64,000 bases of DNA from NCBI RefSeq assembly GCF_006717075.1, contig NZ_VFQC01000001.1, positions 2,465,501 to 2,529,500 of the forward strand, written 5' to 3'. Below are positions 6,798-16,470 of this stretch, piece by piece; position 1 is the stretch's first letter; each line of letters begins with the position of its first letter. Source of the DNA: Haloactinospora alba. GTDB taxonomy: Bacteria; Actinomycetota; Actinomycetes; Streptosporangiales; Streptosporangiaceae. The position numbers and the translations under genes are program-made. The notes beneath the pieces were generated by a model that had not been told where the DNA came from, did not search any database, and saw only the letters and a program-made list of their open reading frames with translations.

Positions 6798-9641
6798 TCA
6801 GCTGCAGCCGCTGGTGGAGCCGCATCCCTCGCAGACGTAGCAGCTGCCCGACGGGCGCATCTTGGTGCCGCAGGTGACACACAGCGGGGCGTCGGCGACG
6901 AATCCCTGCTGGCGTTCCACGAACTCAGCGGTGCTGTGCGCCTCGGAGGGGCCGTCCTGCTTCTGCTGCACGGGGGCCGGCTTCTCCGTCTCCTCCTCAC
7001 CCGTGGTGACCGGGGCCGACTGGGCGTAGGACTCCACCTGCGCCGCGACCTGGGAGGGGTCCTCCCCCGCTGCCTGGGCGCGCCGCTCCTCCGCCGAGAG
7101 CACTCCCAGCGCGGAGCGGTCCTCGTAGGGCAGGTGGTCCAGCGCCAGACGACGGAAGATGTAGTCCACCACCGACTGGGCCATGCGGATGTCCGGGTCG
7201 TCGGTCACCCCGGCGGGATCGAACCGCATGTTGGTGAACTTCTCCACGTAGGTCTCCAGCGGGACCCCGTACTGCAGCGCGATGGACACGGCGATCGAGA
7301 AGGCGTCCATCACGCCGGCCAGGGTGGAGCCCTGCTTCCCGAGCTTCATGAAGACCTCGCCGAGGCCGTCGTCCGGGTAGGATCCGGCGGTGATGTAGCC
7401 CTCGGCGCCACCCACCGTGAACGACACGGTCTCGCTGGGCCGCTTCTTCGGCAGCCGGCGCCGTACCGGCCGGTTCACCTCCACGACCTCGGGTTCGGCG
7501 CTCTCCGCTGTCTTCTCCGTGTCCTGGGTCCCGCCCGAGGACAGCGGCTGTCCCACCTTGCAGTTGTCCCGGTAGACGGCGAGTGCCTTCAGGCCGAGCT
7601 TCCACCCCTCGAAGTAGATCTGCTCGAAGTCCTCGACGGTGGCCGACTCCGGAACGTTCACGGTCTTGGAGATGGAACCGCTGAGGAACGGTTGGGTGGC
7701 GGCCATCATCCGCACGTGGCCCATGGGCTCGATGTAGCGCCGCCCCATGGCGCAGTCGAACACCTCGTAGTGTTCCGGGCGCAGCCCCGGAGCGTCGACC
7801 ACGTGGCCGTGCTGGGAGATGTACTCGACGATCGCCTCGATCTGCTCCTGGGGGTAGCCGAGGCTCGCCAGGGCGCGCGGGATCGCCTGGTTGACGATCT
7901 GCATGGACCCGCCGCCGACCAGCTTCTTGAACTTCACCAGCGAGAAGTCCGGCTCGACCCCCGTAGTGTCGCAGTCCATCATGAAGCCGATGGTTCCCGT
8001 CGGGGCGAGCAGCGAGGCCTGCGCGTTACGCCACCCGTTCTTCTCCCCGATCTTCAGGCAGTCCTGCCATGCCTTGGTCGCCGCCGTGTGGATGGGCTTC
8101 TCCAGGTCGCCGACCAAGCGGAGGTCGTCGTTGGCCGCGGAGTGCTTGCGCATCACGCGTTTGTGCGACTCGGCGTTGCGGGCGTAGCCCTCGTAGGTCC
8201 CCACGATCCCGGCGAGTTCGGCGCTGCGCTTGTAGGCGGTACCGGTCATCAACGACGTGATACTCGCGGCCACGGCACGTCCCCCGTCGGAGTCGTAGGC
8301 GTGGCCGGTCGCCATGAGCAGCGCGCCGAGGTTGGCGTAGCCGATGCCGAGCTGCCGGTAGGCGCGGGTGGTCTCGCCGATCTTCTCCGTCGGGAAGTCG
8401 GCGAACGTGATGGAGATGTCCATCGCGGTGATGACCAGCTCGGTGAGCTTGGCGAACCTCTCCGTGTCGAAGGAGTTGTCGTCCCGGAGGAACTTCAGCA
8501 GGTTCAGCGACGCCAGGTTGCAGGAGGAGTCGTCCAGTGACATGTACTCACTGCAGGGGTTGCTCGCACTGATCCGGCCCGTCTCCGGGTTGGTGTGCCA
8601 GTCCTGGATCGTCCCGTCGTACTGCAGGCCCGGGTCGGCGCACTCCCAGGCGGCCTGGGCCATACCGCGGAACAGTTCGCGGGCGTCCACCGTGGTCAGC
8701 ACCTCGCCGGTGGTACGCGAGGTCAGGCCGAAGTCCGACCCGGTCTCGACCGCGCGCATGAACGCGTCCGACACCCGGACCGAGTTGTTGGCGTTCTGGT
8801 ACTGCACGCTGACGATGTCCGAGCCGCCCAGGTCGACGTCGAAGCCGGCGTCGCGGAGGGCGCGGATCTTGTGCTCCTCACGCGACTTGGTGTGGACGAA
8901 CTCGCTGATGTCGGGGTGGTCGACGTCCAGCACCACCATCTTGGCCGCGCGCCGGGTGGCGCCACCGGACTTGATGGTTCCGGCGGAGGCGTCGGCGCCG
9001 CGCATGAAGGAGACGGGGCCGGAGGCGGTACCGCCGGAGGACAGCAGCTCGCTGCTGGAACGGATCCGGGAGAGGTTCACTCCGGCTCCGGAACCACCCT
9101 TGAAGATGGTTCCCTCCTCCTTGTACCAGTCGAGGATCGACTCCATGGTGTCGTCCACCGACAGGATGAAGCACGCTGACACCTGCTGCTTCGAGGTGGT
9201 GCCGACGTTGAACCAGACGGGAGAGTTGAAGCTGAACAGCTGGTGGACCAGGGCGTACTTGAGCTCGTGGTCGAACGCCTCGGCGTCCTCCTCGGAGGCG
9301 AAGTACCCGTTGTCCCGGCCGGTCTCGGTGTACACACCGGCGACACGGTCCACCAGCTGTTTGAGGCTCCACTCACGTTCCGGACTGCCGACAGCGCCAC
9401 GGAAGTACTTGCTGGCCACGATCTGGGTGGCGTTCATCGACCACTCGGCCGGGAACTCCACGCCACGCTGTTCGAAGTTGATCGAGCCGTCCCGCCAGTT
9501 CGTCATCACAACGTCGCGGCGCTCCCACTCGACCTCGTCGTAGGGGTGCACACCCGGTGTGGTGAAGACGCGCTCCACCTTCAGTCCTTTGCGCTTGCCT
9601 TTACCGCCGCGTCCCGCTGTGCCGCTGGTGGTTTCCGTCAT
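6798..9641 (-). CDS. nrdJ: adenosylcobalamin-dependent (class II) ribonucleotide reductase
   Basis: 947 residues, normal for the actinobacterial long form. The enzyme reduces ribonucleotides to deoxyribonucleotides with a B12-generated thiyl radical, with or without oxygen. Visible motifs are NPCSEYMSLDDSSCNLASLN in the catalytic barrel, LAPTGTIGFMMDCDTTGVEPD-type loop residues nearby, and a Cys-rich C-terminal tail (CVTCGTK, CYVCEGCG) that re-reduces the active site. The start is the ATG at 9641, preceded by GGGGGAG; an in-frame GTG at 9680 is less likely. No intein interrupts it. It follows nrdR by 80 bases in the same direction and is probably cotranscribed and NrdR-controlled. A 34-bp palindrome follows the stop. 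Confidence 0.97.
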   Translation of the reverse strand: MTETTSGTAGRGGKGKRKGLKVERVFTTPGVHPYDEVEWERRDVVMTNWRDGSINFEQRGVEFPAEWSMNATQIVASKYFRGAVGSPEREWSLKQLVDRVAGVYTETGRDNGYFASEEDAEAFDHELKYALVHQLFSFNSPVWFNVGTTSKQQVSACFILSVDDTMESILDWYKEEGTIFKGGSGAGVNLSRIRSSSELLSSGGTASGPVSFMRGADASAGTIKSGGATRRAAKMVVLDVDHPDISEFVHTKSREEHKIRALRDAGFDVDLGGSDIVSVQYQNANNSVRVSDAFMRAVETGSDFGLTSRTTGEVLTTVDARELFRGMAQAAWECADPGLQYDGTIQDWHTNPETGRISASNPCSEYMSLDDSSCNLASLNLLKFLRDDNSFDTERFAKLTELVITAMDISITFADFPTEKIGETTRAYRQLGIGYANLGALLMATGHAYDSDGGRAVAASITSLMTGTAYKRSAELAGIVGTYEGYARNAESHKRVMRKHSAANDDLRLVGDLEKPIHTAATKAWQDCLKIGEKNGWRNAQASLLAPTGTIGFMMDCDTTGVEPDFSLVKFKKLVGGGSMQIVNQAIPRALASLGYPQEQIEAIVEYISQHGHVVDAPGLRPEHYEVFDCAMGRRYIEPMGHVRMMAATQPFLSGSISKTVNVPESATVEDFEQIYFEGWKLGLKALAVYRDNCKVGQPLSSGGTQDTEKTAESAEPEVVEVNRPVRRRLPKKRPSETVSFTVGGAEGYITAGSYPDDGLGEVFMKLGKQGSTLAGVMDAFSIAVSIALQYGVPLETYVEKFTNMRFDPAGVTDDPDIRMAQSVVDYIFRRLALDHLPYEDRSALGVLSAEERRAQAAGEDPSQVAAQVESYAQSAPVTTGEEETEKPAPVQQKQDGPSEAHSTAEFVERQQGFVADAPLCVTCGTKMRPSGSCYVCEGCGSTSGCS

Positions 9642-9721
9642 CGTCTCCGCTCCCCCTGCAAAATCACCCGTACACGCCACCCGGCGGCCGGGCGGCGCGG
9701 TGTCAGCTTCTGGACCGCTCG

Positions 9722-10189
9722 TCAGGAGTGCTCGCCCGGATCGTCCCGGTCACCGCGTAGTTTGGCGATCTCCTCCTCGAAGTCCGCGACCGACTCGAAG
9801 CCCCGGTAGACCGAGGCGAAGTGGAGGTACACCACCTCGTCGAGCTCGCGCAACGGTTCGAGGATCGCCAGACCGATCTCCTGGGCCGGAACCTCGGCGA
9901 CACCCTTGTCTCTGATCTCCTCCTCGACCTGCTGGCCGAGTTTCGCCAGGGCATCCTCTGTCACGGGCCGGCCCTGGCAGGCCCGCCGGACACCAGCGAT
10001 GATCTTGTTCCGCGAAAACGGCTCGGTGACCCCCGAGCGCTTGACGACCATGAGCAGCACGGCCTCCTGCGTCGTGAAGCGGCGTTCACACTCCGGGCAG
10101 GCCCGCCGCCGCCGTATCGCGGAGCCGTCCTCGGTTGAGCGGCTGTCAATCACCCGGGTGTCAGGATGCCGGCAGAACGGACAGTGCAT
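9722..10189 (-). CDS. nrdR: transcriptional repressor NrdR
   Basis: 155 residues. A zinc ribbon is at the N-terminus (Cys3, Cys6, Cys31, Cys34; [17 protein letters not shown]) and an ATP-cone at about 46-136. NrdR senses ATP/dATP and represses ribonucleotide reductase genes by binding paired boxes. The ATG at 10189 has AGGGGAGG upstream and gives the canonical MHCPFC start; the frame extends 15 codons further without support. It is first in the operon with nrdJ. Two putative NrdR boxes lie upstream, so it probably autoregulates. Confidence 0.97.
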   Translation of the reverse strand: MHCPFCRHPDTRVIDSRSTEDGSAIRRRRACPECERRFTTQEAVLLMVVKRSGVTEPFSRNKIIAGVRRACQGRPVTEDALAKLGQQVEEEIRDKGVAEVPAQEIGLAILEPLRELDEVVYLHFASVYRGFESVADFEEEIAKLRGDRDDPGEHS

Positions 10190-10247
10190 GCCGGTACGCC
10201 TCCCCTGGGGTGGATCAGAGTCTCCACACGCCAACTAACTGGAACAA

Positions 10248-10294
10248 CACAATTCTTGGACGCTTGCTTCCAAGATCATCACTAGATGTTGTGG
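10248..10294 (-). promoter_or_regulatory. pair of putative NrdR boxes
   Basis: On the + strand, CACTAGATGTTGTG (10281 region; 10280-10294) and CACAATTCTTGG (10248-10259) resemble the 16-bp NrdR consensus (ACACTATATCTAGTGT-like). Their centres are about 33 bases apart, close to three helical turns, which is the spacing NrdR needs. They lie 59-105 bases upstream of the nrdR start. The right-hand box matches better than the left. Confidence 0.55.
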
Positions 10295-10452
10295 TTAACT
10301 TATGACCACAGGCCGATGTTCGCAACTCCTGACACCGGCGATGCGCGAGGAGAGCTTGCCCACCATGGCAGCGCGGCCCCGTCTTCCGGCGGGCTCCCGG
10401 AACATCGGTCTCCACCGCGCCGACCGCGGCGCGGGAGCGGAGGGGGTCGGCG

Positions 10453-10920
10453 CTACCGGGGGCTCTCCGCGGTGGGGAGGACGAGGGTCTGGCCGGGAAC
10501 CAGCGTGGAGTCGGAGAGGTCGTTGAGCTCCACGATCTCGTGCACCGTGCGGCGCGGATCCTCACCCGGGCGGATCTGCTCGGCGATCCCCCACAGCGTA
10601 TCGCCGTCCCGCACGGTGATCGTGGTCGTCGCCGAGCCCGGGAGCATCGCGTTCGGGGTAGGCCCGGACGCGGACGCCCCGGCTGCCACGGCGGTCATGA
10701 CCACCATCGCCACCCCGACCGTGGCCGCGAAGCACAGCACCGAGACAAGAGCCACACGGCCGCGCCGCGTGAGCCGCATGCCACGACCGCCCACCGCCGC
10801 GGCGCGGAGGTCCGTCAACCCCGCGACGGGACTCGTCCCGCAGCTGTCCTGGCGATCCTCAGTGTCCGCCCGCCACTCGGGGATCTCCACCGTCCAGTCG
10901 AAAAGAGCCGGTTCAGACAT
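10453..10920 (-). CDS. LysM membrane protein, putative SOS cell-division inhibitor (ChiZ/DivS/YneA-like)
   Basis: 155 residues: a cytoplasmic N-terminus of ~52, one membrane span at about 56-80, and an extracytoplasmic LysM domain at about 100-148 (VRDGDTLWGIAEQIRPGED...LVPGQTLVLP). LysM binds peptidoglycan. The gene lies between lexA (divergent) and nrdR, as do Mycobacterium Rv2719c/ChiZ and Corynebacterium divS, both DNA-damage-induced division inhibitors. Sequence similarity beyond LysM is not claimed. The ATG at 10920 has AGGTGGG upstream; a start 21 codons earlier would run into the SOS box region. Regulation by LexA is likely from the box at 10947-10962. Confidence 0.82.
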   Translation of the reverse strand: MSEPALFDWTVEIPEWRADTEDRQDSCGTSPVAGLTDLRAAAVGGRGMRLTRRGRVALVSVLCFAATVGVAMVVMTAVAAGASASGPTPNAMLPGSATTTITVRDGDTLWGIAEQIRPGEDPRRTVHEIVELNDLSDSTLVPGQTLVLPTAESPR

Positions 10921-10946
10921 GGTTCCCACCTGAGAACGCAATTCGT

Positions 10947-10962
10947 TAGAACTAACGTTCGA
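10947..10962. promoter_or_regulatory. SOS (LexA) box proximal to the LysM gene
   Basis: TAGAAC-TAAC-GTTCGA matches the actinobacterial LexA consensus TCGAAC-N4-GTTCGA at all but one base. It is about 27 bases upstream of the LysM start codon, where bound LexA would block the promoter. Confidence 0.8.
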
Positions 10963-10997
10963 TTAAAACTGTATATCGGCGCGGTTTCATCGCCGAT

Positions 10998-11013
10998 TCG
11001 AACCTTTGTTTGA
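10998..11013. promoter_or_regulatory. SOS (LexA) box in the lexA upstream region
   Basis: TCGAAC-CTTT-GTTTGA differs from the consensus TCGAAC-N4-GTTCGA at one base. It lies 145 bases before the lexA GTG and 36 bases beyond the other box, and fits lexA autoregulation. Confidence 0.8.
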
Positions 11014-11157
11014 TATCCTTTATCGCAGGAATCAGCGCTAGACACGTTCCGCTGCGGTACCCGCGCCGCTCACTGACGCGCACCGGATACCGTCGCCAGA
11101 CGGCCGACCGTGAGATTCCGCCGATAGCCCTTACACCGACCGCCGAGGAGGCCGGCT

Positions 11158-11925
11158 GTGCCGGAGGAAAACCACCCGACGCAGGAACCTCGTCCGGACG
11201 GGGTCTCCATCACTGCGTTCCGGCCTGCGGTTTCGGGTAGCGACAGCGGCCGGAACTCCTCCGCCCAGCCGAGCAGCGCACCCAGCCTCACAACCCGGCA
11301 GCAGAGCGTCCTGAACTGCATACACCGCTACGTGCGGCAGCGCGGATACCCGCCGTCCATCCGGGAGATCGGCGACACGGTCGGGCTGTCGAGTCCGTCC
11401 AGTGTCGCGCATCAACTGAAGGTCTTGCAACGTAAGGGCTATCTCTACCGTGATCAGAATCGCCCACGTGCGGTAGAGATTCGCATTCCGGGACAGCCTC
11501 CGGTCCGTTCGTGGGAGCACGCGGCGGAGGACCCGGCCTCCGACAGCGCGAGTTCCACCGACGTCCCGGTCGTGGGGCGGATCGCCGCGGGTGGCCCCAT
11601 CCTGGCCGAGGAGTCGGTCGAGAACACTCTCACCCTCCCCAAACAGCTCGTCGGCGAAGGCCGGCTGTTCATCCTCACCGTGATCGGAGAATCCATGGTG
11701 GACGCCGCGATCACCGACGGGGACCTCGTCGTGGTACGGCAGCAGCCCGACGCCGACAACGGTGACATCGTGGCCGCGCTGCTCGACGAGGAGGCCACCG
11801 TCAAAGAGCTGAAACGGGAGAAGGGGCACGTGTGGCTCATGCCGCGCAACGCGTCCTTCGAGCCCATCAACGGCGACGAGGCGACGATCCTGGGCAAGGT
11901 CGTCGCGGTCATGCGCCGGGTCTGA
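11158..11925 (+). CDS. lexA: SOS repressor LexA
   Basis: 255 residues, with a GTG start at 11158 preceded by GAGGAGG. A winged HTH lies at about 45-112 ([20 protein letters not shown]). The self-cleavage site is Ala144-Gly145 (GRIAAGGP). The peptidase dyad is Ser179 (GESM) and Lys216 (ATVKELK). The N-terminal ~42 residues are a disordered extension. RecA filaments trigger autocleavage and so derepress DNA-damage genes. The gene is divergent from the LysM protein, with two SOS boxes between them. Confidence 0.97.
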   Translation: MPEENHPTQEPRPDGVSITAFRPAVSGSDSGRNSSAQPSSAPSLTTRQQSVLNCIHRYVRQRGYPPSIREIGDTVGLSSPSSVAHQLKVLQRKGYLYRDQNRPRAVEIRIPGQPPVRSWEHAAEDPASDSASSTDVPVVGRIAAGGPILAEESVENTLTLPKQLVGEGRLFILTVIGESMVDAAITDGDLVVVRQQPDADNGDIVAALLDEEATVKELKREKGHVWLMPRNASFEPINGDEATILGKVVAVMRRV

Positions 11926-11983
11926 GCCGAACGCTCCCCTGGGCGCGCCGCACCGTCCGCTCCCCCGCGCCGGCGAACGGGTC

Positions 11984-12724
11984 TCAGGCACCGTCCGCGG
12001 CACGCCGTACCGCGGCCTCGGCCAGTTCCTCAGCCTCGGACAGGACTTCCTCATCGGGGATGGACGAGCTGGCCTGGAAGTCGACCGACGCCGTGTAGCA
12101 CGTCGCGGTGTACAGGTTGGACACCTGCACCCCCACGCACCCCCATGTGAAACCCGAGTCGAATTCGTACCAGGAGCGGGCCTCGTCCCCGATCCCCGAG
12201 AGCTCCTCCGGTGCGTGCTCCTCGGACTCGGCCCGGAGCATCTCGGCCGCGTCCGCGCTACCGTCGTCGCTCCAACCGCCGGTACTGCTCACCATCACCA
12301 GCCGCGCGGCGGCGGGGACGACGGAACCGTCCTCGGAGGTGGTCCACTTGCACTGCCGGCCGTCCCGACGCTGGCCCAGTCCGGATATCGGCTCGGCCGT
12401 CTCGGTGTCGTAGTCGGCCACCAGCCGTTCCAGGACCTCGCCCTCGGCGACGGTGCATTCCGGAGCGCCGCCGAACTCGCTCCTGGTGGTGGTGAGGGTG
12501 ACGATCGCCCACACGCCTCCCGCCACCAGCAGCAACGCCAGCACGGCCAGGACGGCGACCATGGCCACCGCGCACCCCCGGCTCCGCTTGGAGGCCAACG
12601 TCGCGGCGGAAGACGCTCCCGCCGCGGACTGGCTCTCCGGTGCCGAACCCGCATGGGGGTGAGCCGGCCGCTGCGGCAGCGGCCCGGGCCTCTGGTCGGG
12701 ACCGCCGGAAGGTGGCTGGCCCAT
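11984..12724 (-). CDS. membrane-anchored extracytoplasmic protein, unknown function
   Basis: 246 residues. The ATG at 12724 follows GGGGAGG; the frame runs 25 codons further upstream without a site. Residues 1-50 are rich in Pro, Gly and Gln. A membrane span lies at about 59-78 (VAVLAVLALLLVAGGVWAIV), and an acidic outer domain of ~165 residues carries four cysteines (PECTV, QCKW, WGCVG, ATCYT). The layout is like that of the protein at 12931-13614, and both may belong to the broad DUF3558-like group of secreted actinomycete proteins. That link is tentative. Its role is unknown. Confidence 0.65.
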   Translation of the reverse strand: MGQPPSGGPDQRPGPLPQRPAHPHAGSAPESQSAAGASSAATLASKRSRGCAVAMVAVLAVLALLLVAGGVWAIVTLTTTRSEFGGAPECTVAEGEVLERLVADYDTETAEPISGLGQRRDGRQCKWTTSEDGSVVPAAARLVMVSSTGGWSDDGSADAAEMLRAESEEHAPEELSGIGDEARSWYEFDSGFTWGCVGVQVSNLYTATCYTASVDFQASSSIPDEEVLSEAEELAEAAVRRAADGA

Positions 12725-12807
12725 GGGGCGCCTCCCCTTCGTGGAACGTCTCCGAATGTCCTCGTGCTCCGCCGCTGTGCCGGACCACGCCCGCACCAAC
12801 TATGCCA

Positions 12808-12826
12808 GGAGCCCCGGCGGGGCTCC
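12808..12826. terminator. GC-rich hairpin
   Basis: GGAGCCCC / GGGGCTCC arms with a GGC loop lie about 105 bases after the stop of the 12931-13614 gene on the minus strand and 84 bases before the next gene. It is a possible terminator without a U tract. Confidence 0.4.
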
Positions 12827-12930
12827 GCCCTCCCCGGAGCACCTCGCGGCGTCCCGCCTCCGCCGGACGGGCCAGGCGTGCGGTCGCGGACACACGCGCT
12901 TCCCGCCGCGGCCGTGCAGGAACGTGGAAG

Positions 12931-13614
12931 CTACAGGGCGGAGGCGATCCGGTCGGCGACCGAGGAGACGCCATCCCGCGCCTCGCCGTAGGAGAGCGCG
13001 TCCCCGCCGTCGGCCTCCTCGCCGCTGTAGAAGACGCGTACCACCAGGTTGTCGCGTCGGAACGCCACCTCGGCCGAACCCGCCCCCGGTGTACTCGACC
13101 AGACCACCGCCTCCGGGCCCACTGACGGTACGGGTTCACTCCTGTCGATCCCGGTGGTGGAGGTGAGACGGGCGAGTTCCTCGCGCGCCGCGTCCGCCCC
13201 GCTGACGCCCCCGGCCTTGTCCGTGAAGTGGGCCTCGTAGTCGACGTGCAGGACCCGCGCGGGCGCCTGTGCGGAGTCCACGGAGGTCCACTCGCACGTG
13301 GCGCTGTCCGACCCCGCCAACAGCCCGTGCTCGTTGGTCTCCAGCAGCGCCCGCGGCACCACGGACTCCACGGTGTCCGAAGCGAGGGCACCGCAGGCCG
13401 GGGCGCTCGCGTACGCGTCGTCGGGGCTGGCCTGGGTCGCCGGTTCCTGACGCTGCCAGACCAGCCCCACGGCGGTCGCGAGCGCGGCGATGACGACCGC
13501 CGCCGCGCCCGCCCACAGCCAGTGTCGGGGCCGGGGCCGCTCCACCATCCGCCGCGTCTCCCGGAACAGCGGGGAGAGCCACGTACGGCGGGCGTTGTCG
13601 AGCCGCTGCCTCAT
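12931..13614 (-). CDS. membrane-anchored extracytoplasmic protein, unknown function
   Basis: 227 residues, starting at the ATG at 13614 only six bases after the leuS stop, so it is probably translated from the leuS transcript. A basic N-terminus (RRTWLSPLFRETRRMVERPRPR) precedes one membrane span at about 33-50. The outer domain has two cysteines (SAPACGAL, SATCEW) and ends in VADRIASAL. The pattern CGAL...V.....L...E resembles DUF3558-type proteins, but I would not assign it. It shares its architecture with 11984-12724. Confidence 0.65.
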   Translation of the reverse strand: MRQRLDNARRTWLSPLFRETRRMVERPRPRHWLWAGAAAVVIAALATAVGLVWQRQEPATQASPDDAYASAPACGALASDTVESVVPRALLETNEHGLLAGSDSATCEWTSVDSAQAPARVLHVDYEAHFTDKAGGVSGADAAREELARLTSTTGIDRSEPVPSVGPEAVVWSSTPGAGSAEVAFRRDNLVVRVFYSGEEADGGDALSYGEARDGVSSVADRIASAL

Positions 13615-13620
13615 CGGGAG

Positions 13621-16116
13621 TCAGCCGACCACGATATTGACGAGCTTCGGAGGGCGTACCACGATCTTGCGAATCTCCCGGTCTCCGACGAAACCCTGCA
13701 CCTTCGGGGAAGCCAGCGCGCGCCGCTCCAACTCCTCCTCGGAGACGTCGGGGGCGACCTCCAGCTTGTCCCGGACCTTGTTGGCCACCTGTACCACACA
13801 GGTGACGGATTCCTGAACCAGCAGCTCCGGCTCGGCGGTACGCCAGTTTCCGATGGCGACCGATCCGGTGTGGCCCAGCCGTTCCCAGCCCTCCTCCGAG
13901 ACGTAGGGAGCGACGAGGGACAGGGTGACGGCGATGACCTCGGCCGCCTCCCGCACCGCGGGGTCGGCCGCCCCGCAGCCGGTGTCGATGGCTTTGCGGG
14001 TCGCCGTGACCAGTTCCATGACCCGGGCGATGGCGACGTTGAAACGCTGCATCTCGACCGAGCTGGTGACCTTGTCGATGATCTGGTGCGTGGTCCTGCG
14101 CAGCTCGGTGTCACCGCCCGCGGGATCCGTTCCCGGTGCCGACGCGGCTCCGGCCTCGGTCATGACCCGCAGCGCCCGGTTCAGGAACCGCAGGGAGGCG
14201 GCCGGGGAGACGTCGGCCCAGTCGACGTCGTCCTCGGGCGGACTGGCGAAGACCATGGTCAGACGGACCGCGTCCACACCGTAGTTGTCGATCTCCTCCC
14301 CGAGGTCGATCCCGTTTCCCAGGGACTTGGACATCGCGCGGCCGCCGTTGATCACCTGCCCCTGGTTCAGCAGCCGGGTGAACGGCTCGACGAAGCCGAC
14401 CATGCCCATGTCGTGGAGCACCTTGGTGAAGAACCGGGCGTACAGCAGGTGCAGGGTCGCGTGCTCGACCCCTCCCACGTACTGGTCGACCGGCCCCCAC
14501 TTCGCCACGCTCTCCGGGTCGAAGGGGGCGGTGTCCAGGTTCGGTGAGCAGTACCGCAGCGGGTACCACGAGGAGTCCACGAACGTGTCCATGGTGTCCG
14601 TGTCGCGCTGCGCGGCCCCGCCGCACTGCGGGCAGGCAACGTTCACCCAGTCGGTGGCGGCCGCCAGCGGGGACACACCCTTCGGGTCCAGGTCCGAGCC
14701 CCGCAGGTCGTCCGGGAGCTTCACCGGGAGCTCCTCGTCGGGGACGGGGACCTCACCGCAGTCCGGGCAGTGGATGATCGGAATGGGGGTTCCCCAGAAC
14801 CGCTGCCGGGACAGCAGCCAGTCGCGCAGCCGGTAGTTCACCGCGCCCCTGCCGGTGCCCTGTTCCTCGAGGATGCCGACCATGCGCCGGATGGCCTCCT
14901 CCTTGGCCAACCCGTCCAGCGGACCGGAGTTGACCATCGTGCCCTCGCCCGTCGTGGCGACACCCGTCTCGGCCGGGTTCCCCTCCCCGGTGTCCAGGAC
15001 TTCCCGCACGGGGAGGCCGAGCTGGAAGGCGAAGTCGAGGTCGCGCTGGTCGTGGGCGGGCACCGCCATGATCGCGCCGTGCCCGTACTCCGCGAGCACG
15101 TAGTCGGCCGCCCACACGGGAATGCGCTCCTGGCTCGCGGGATTGACCGCGTACCGGCCCAGGAACACGCCGGTCTTGGTCCGTTCGGTCGACTGCCGCT
15201 GGATGTCGGTGAGCTTCGCGGCCTGCTCCCGGTAGGCCTCGAACTCGGCCCGCTGTTCGGGGGAGCACAGCTCGTCCGCGAGGGCGGCGTCGGCGGCGAC
15301 CACGAAGAACGTGGACCCGTACAGGGTGTCCGGCCGGGTGGTGTACACCGTGACGGGCTCGTCCCGACCCTCGATGGTGAAGTCGATGTCGGCGCCGTAG
15401 GACCGGCCGATCCAGTTGCGCTGCATGGTGAGTACGCGTTCCGGCCAGCCCTCTTCCAGCTGGGACATGTCGTCCAGCAGCCGGTCAGCGTAGTCGGTGA
15501 TGCGGAAGTACCACTGGTTGAGGCTGCGGCGCACCACCTCGCTGTGGCAGCGTTCGCAACGCCCCTGGACCACCTGCTCGTTGGCGAGCACGGTCTGGTC
15601 CTGCGGACACCAGTTGACCAGGCCCTCCTTCCGGTAGGCGAGGTCGCGCTCGTAGAAGCGCAGGAAGAACCACTGGTTCCACTGGTAGTACTCCGGGTCG
15701 CTGGTGTGCAGACGGCGTGTCCAGTCGAAGGAGACACCGTACTGCCGGAAGGACTCGGCCTGCTTCTCGATGTTGGCGTAGGTCCACTCCGCGGGGTGCG
15801 TGCCGTTCTTGATCGCGGCGTTCTCCGCCGGGAGGCCGAACGAGTCCCAGCCGATCGGATGCAGGACGTTCTCGCCGCGCTGGAAACGGTAGCGCGCCAC
15901 GACGTCGCCCATGGCGAACGCTTCGGCATGCCCCATGTGGAGGTCGCCGGAGGGGTAGGGAAACATGTCGAGGACATAGCTGCGCGGCCGTTCGTCGGCC
16001 GGATCCTCGTTGGCCTCGAAGGGGTTCTCCTTGGCCCACCGTTCCTGCCACTTCTCCTGCAAGGCACGGGCGTCGTAGGAGTCGCTCGCTGCCTTGTCTC
16101 CGTTAGCCGCTGTCAT
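13621..16116 (-). CDS. leuS: leucyl-tRNA synthetase
   Basis: 831 residues, normal for bacterial LeuRS. Class I signatures are HMGH at 60-63 and a C-terminal KMSKS variant (AMSKSLGN). The editing domain (CP1) sits between them. A zinc-like segment (CERCHSE) and the tRNA-binding C-terminus ([12 protein letters not shown]) are present. It charges tRNA-Leu. The ATG at 16116 has GAGG upstream; an extra 77 codons are open but have no conserved content. A small membrane-protein gene follows at once. No T-box leader is visible. Confidence 0.97.
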   Translation of the reverse strand: MTAANGDKAASDSYDARALQEKWQERWAKENPFEANEDPADERPRSYVLDMFPYPSGDLHMGHAEAFAMGDVVARYRFQRGENVLHPIGWDSFGLPAENAAIKNGTHPAEWTYANIEKQAESFRQYGVSFDWTRRLHTSDPEYYQWNQWFFLRFYERDLAYRKEGLVNWCPQDQTVLANEQVVQGRCERCHSEVVRRSLNQWYFRITDYADRLLDDMSQLEEGWPERVLTMQRNWIGRSYGADIDFTIEGRDEPVTVYTTRPDTLYGSTFFVVAADAALADELCSPEQRAEFEAYREQAAKLTDIQRQSTERTKTGVFLGRYAVNPASQERIPVWAADYVLAEYGHGAIMAVPAHDQRDLDFAFQLGLPVREVLDTGEGNPAETGVATTGEGTMVNSGPLDGLAKEEAIRRMVGILEEQGTGRGAVNYRLRDWLLSRQRFWGTPIPIIHCPDCGEVPVPDEELPVKLPDDLRGSDLDPKGVSPLAAATDWVNVACPQCGGAAQRDTDTMDTFVDSSWYPLRYCSPNLDTAPFDPESVAKWGPVDQYVGGVEHATLHLLYARFFTKVLHDMGMVGFVEPFTRLLNQGQVINGGRAMSKSLGNGIDLGEEIDNYGVDAVRLTMVFASPPEDDVDWADVSPAASLRFLNRALRVMTEAGAASAPGTDPAGGDTELRRTTHQIIDKVTSSVEMQRFNVAIARVMELVTATRKAIDTGCGAADPAVREAAEVIAVTLSLVAPYVSEEGWERLGHTGSVAIGNWRTAEPELLVQESVTCVVQVANKVRDKLEVAPDVSEEELERRALASPKVQGFVGDREIRKIVVRPPKLVNIVVG

Positions 16117-16456
16117 TGCTGATCGTCCTCTACGGGTCGCGCTAGGGGCACATCGCTCTGGGGAGGTTTCCGCTCGTCCCGCAATCGCAGCCCCACGGCC
16201 GAGCCTGCGGTGATGTCTCCACCAGTCGATTGACTGTTCCTCAAGGTTAGCGCGAGACCGGCCACCCCTTCGACGAAGCGGCGCGTGGGGGACGCGGGGA
16301 CAGGGAGACCGTCCGGCTGGCGGGATGACGCCCGCGACCGCAACCACCCGGTCTCGTCCGGTCGGCCGCGGTCGGGGAGGGAGAGCGCGGAGGCGGCGGG
16401 AGGGGTGCGGGCTCGGGGAGGACGGGACGCGTCCGCCCCGGACACCACAACTATTG

Positions 16457-16470
16457 TTACTGTACAGTAA
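16457..16470. promoter_or_regulatory. perfect 14-bp operator palindrome upstream of the acyl-CoA ligase
   Basis: TTACTGTACAGTAA is fully symmetric and 38 bases before the ligase start, in an otherwise featureless 392-base gap between the divergent leuS and ligase genes. Its AT-rich content stands out from the 70 percent GC around it. The size and position fit a TetR-family repressor of fatty-acid genes. No regulator gene lies nearby, so the binding protein is unknown. Confidence 0.6.

Noticed and set aside
2541-6798. Prophage or integrative conjugative element
   Set aside because: No excisionase, replication, relaxase, capsid or cargo genes are present around the recombinase, and no tRNA target is adjacent.
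6780-8540. 586-residue open frame on the + strand opposite nrdJ
   Set aside because: It mirrors the nrdJ coding strand and has no start site or family.
6798-9641. Intein in nrdJ
   Set aside because: The length is normal, and catalytic blocks are continuous.
10190-10452. B12 riboswitch before nrdR-nrdJ
   Set aside because: No B12-box-like core was seen, and the distance is short. NrdR boxes explain the leader better.
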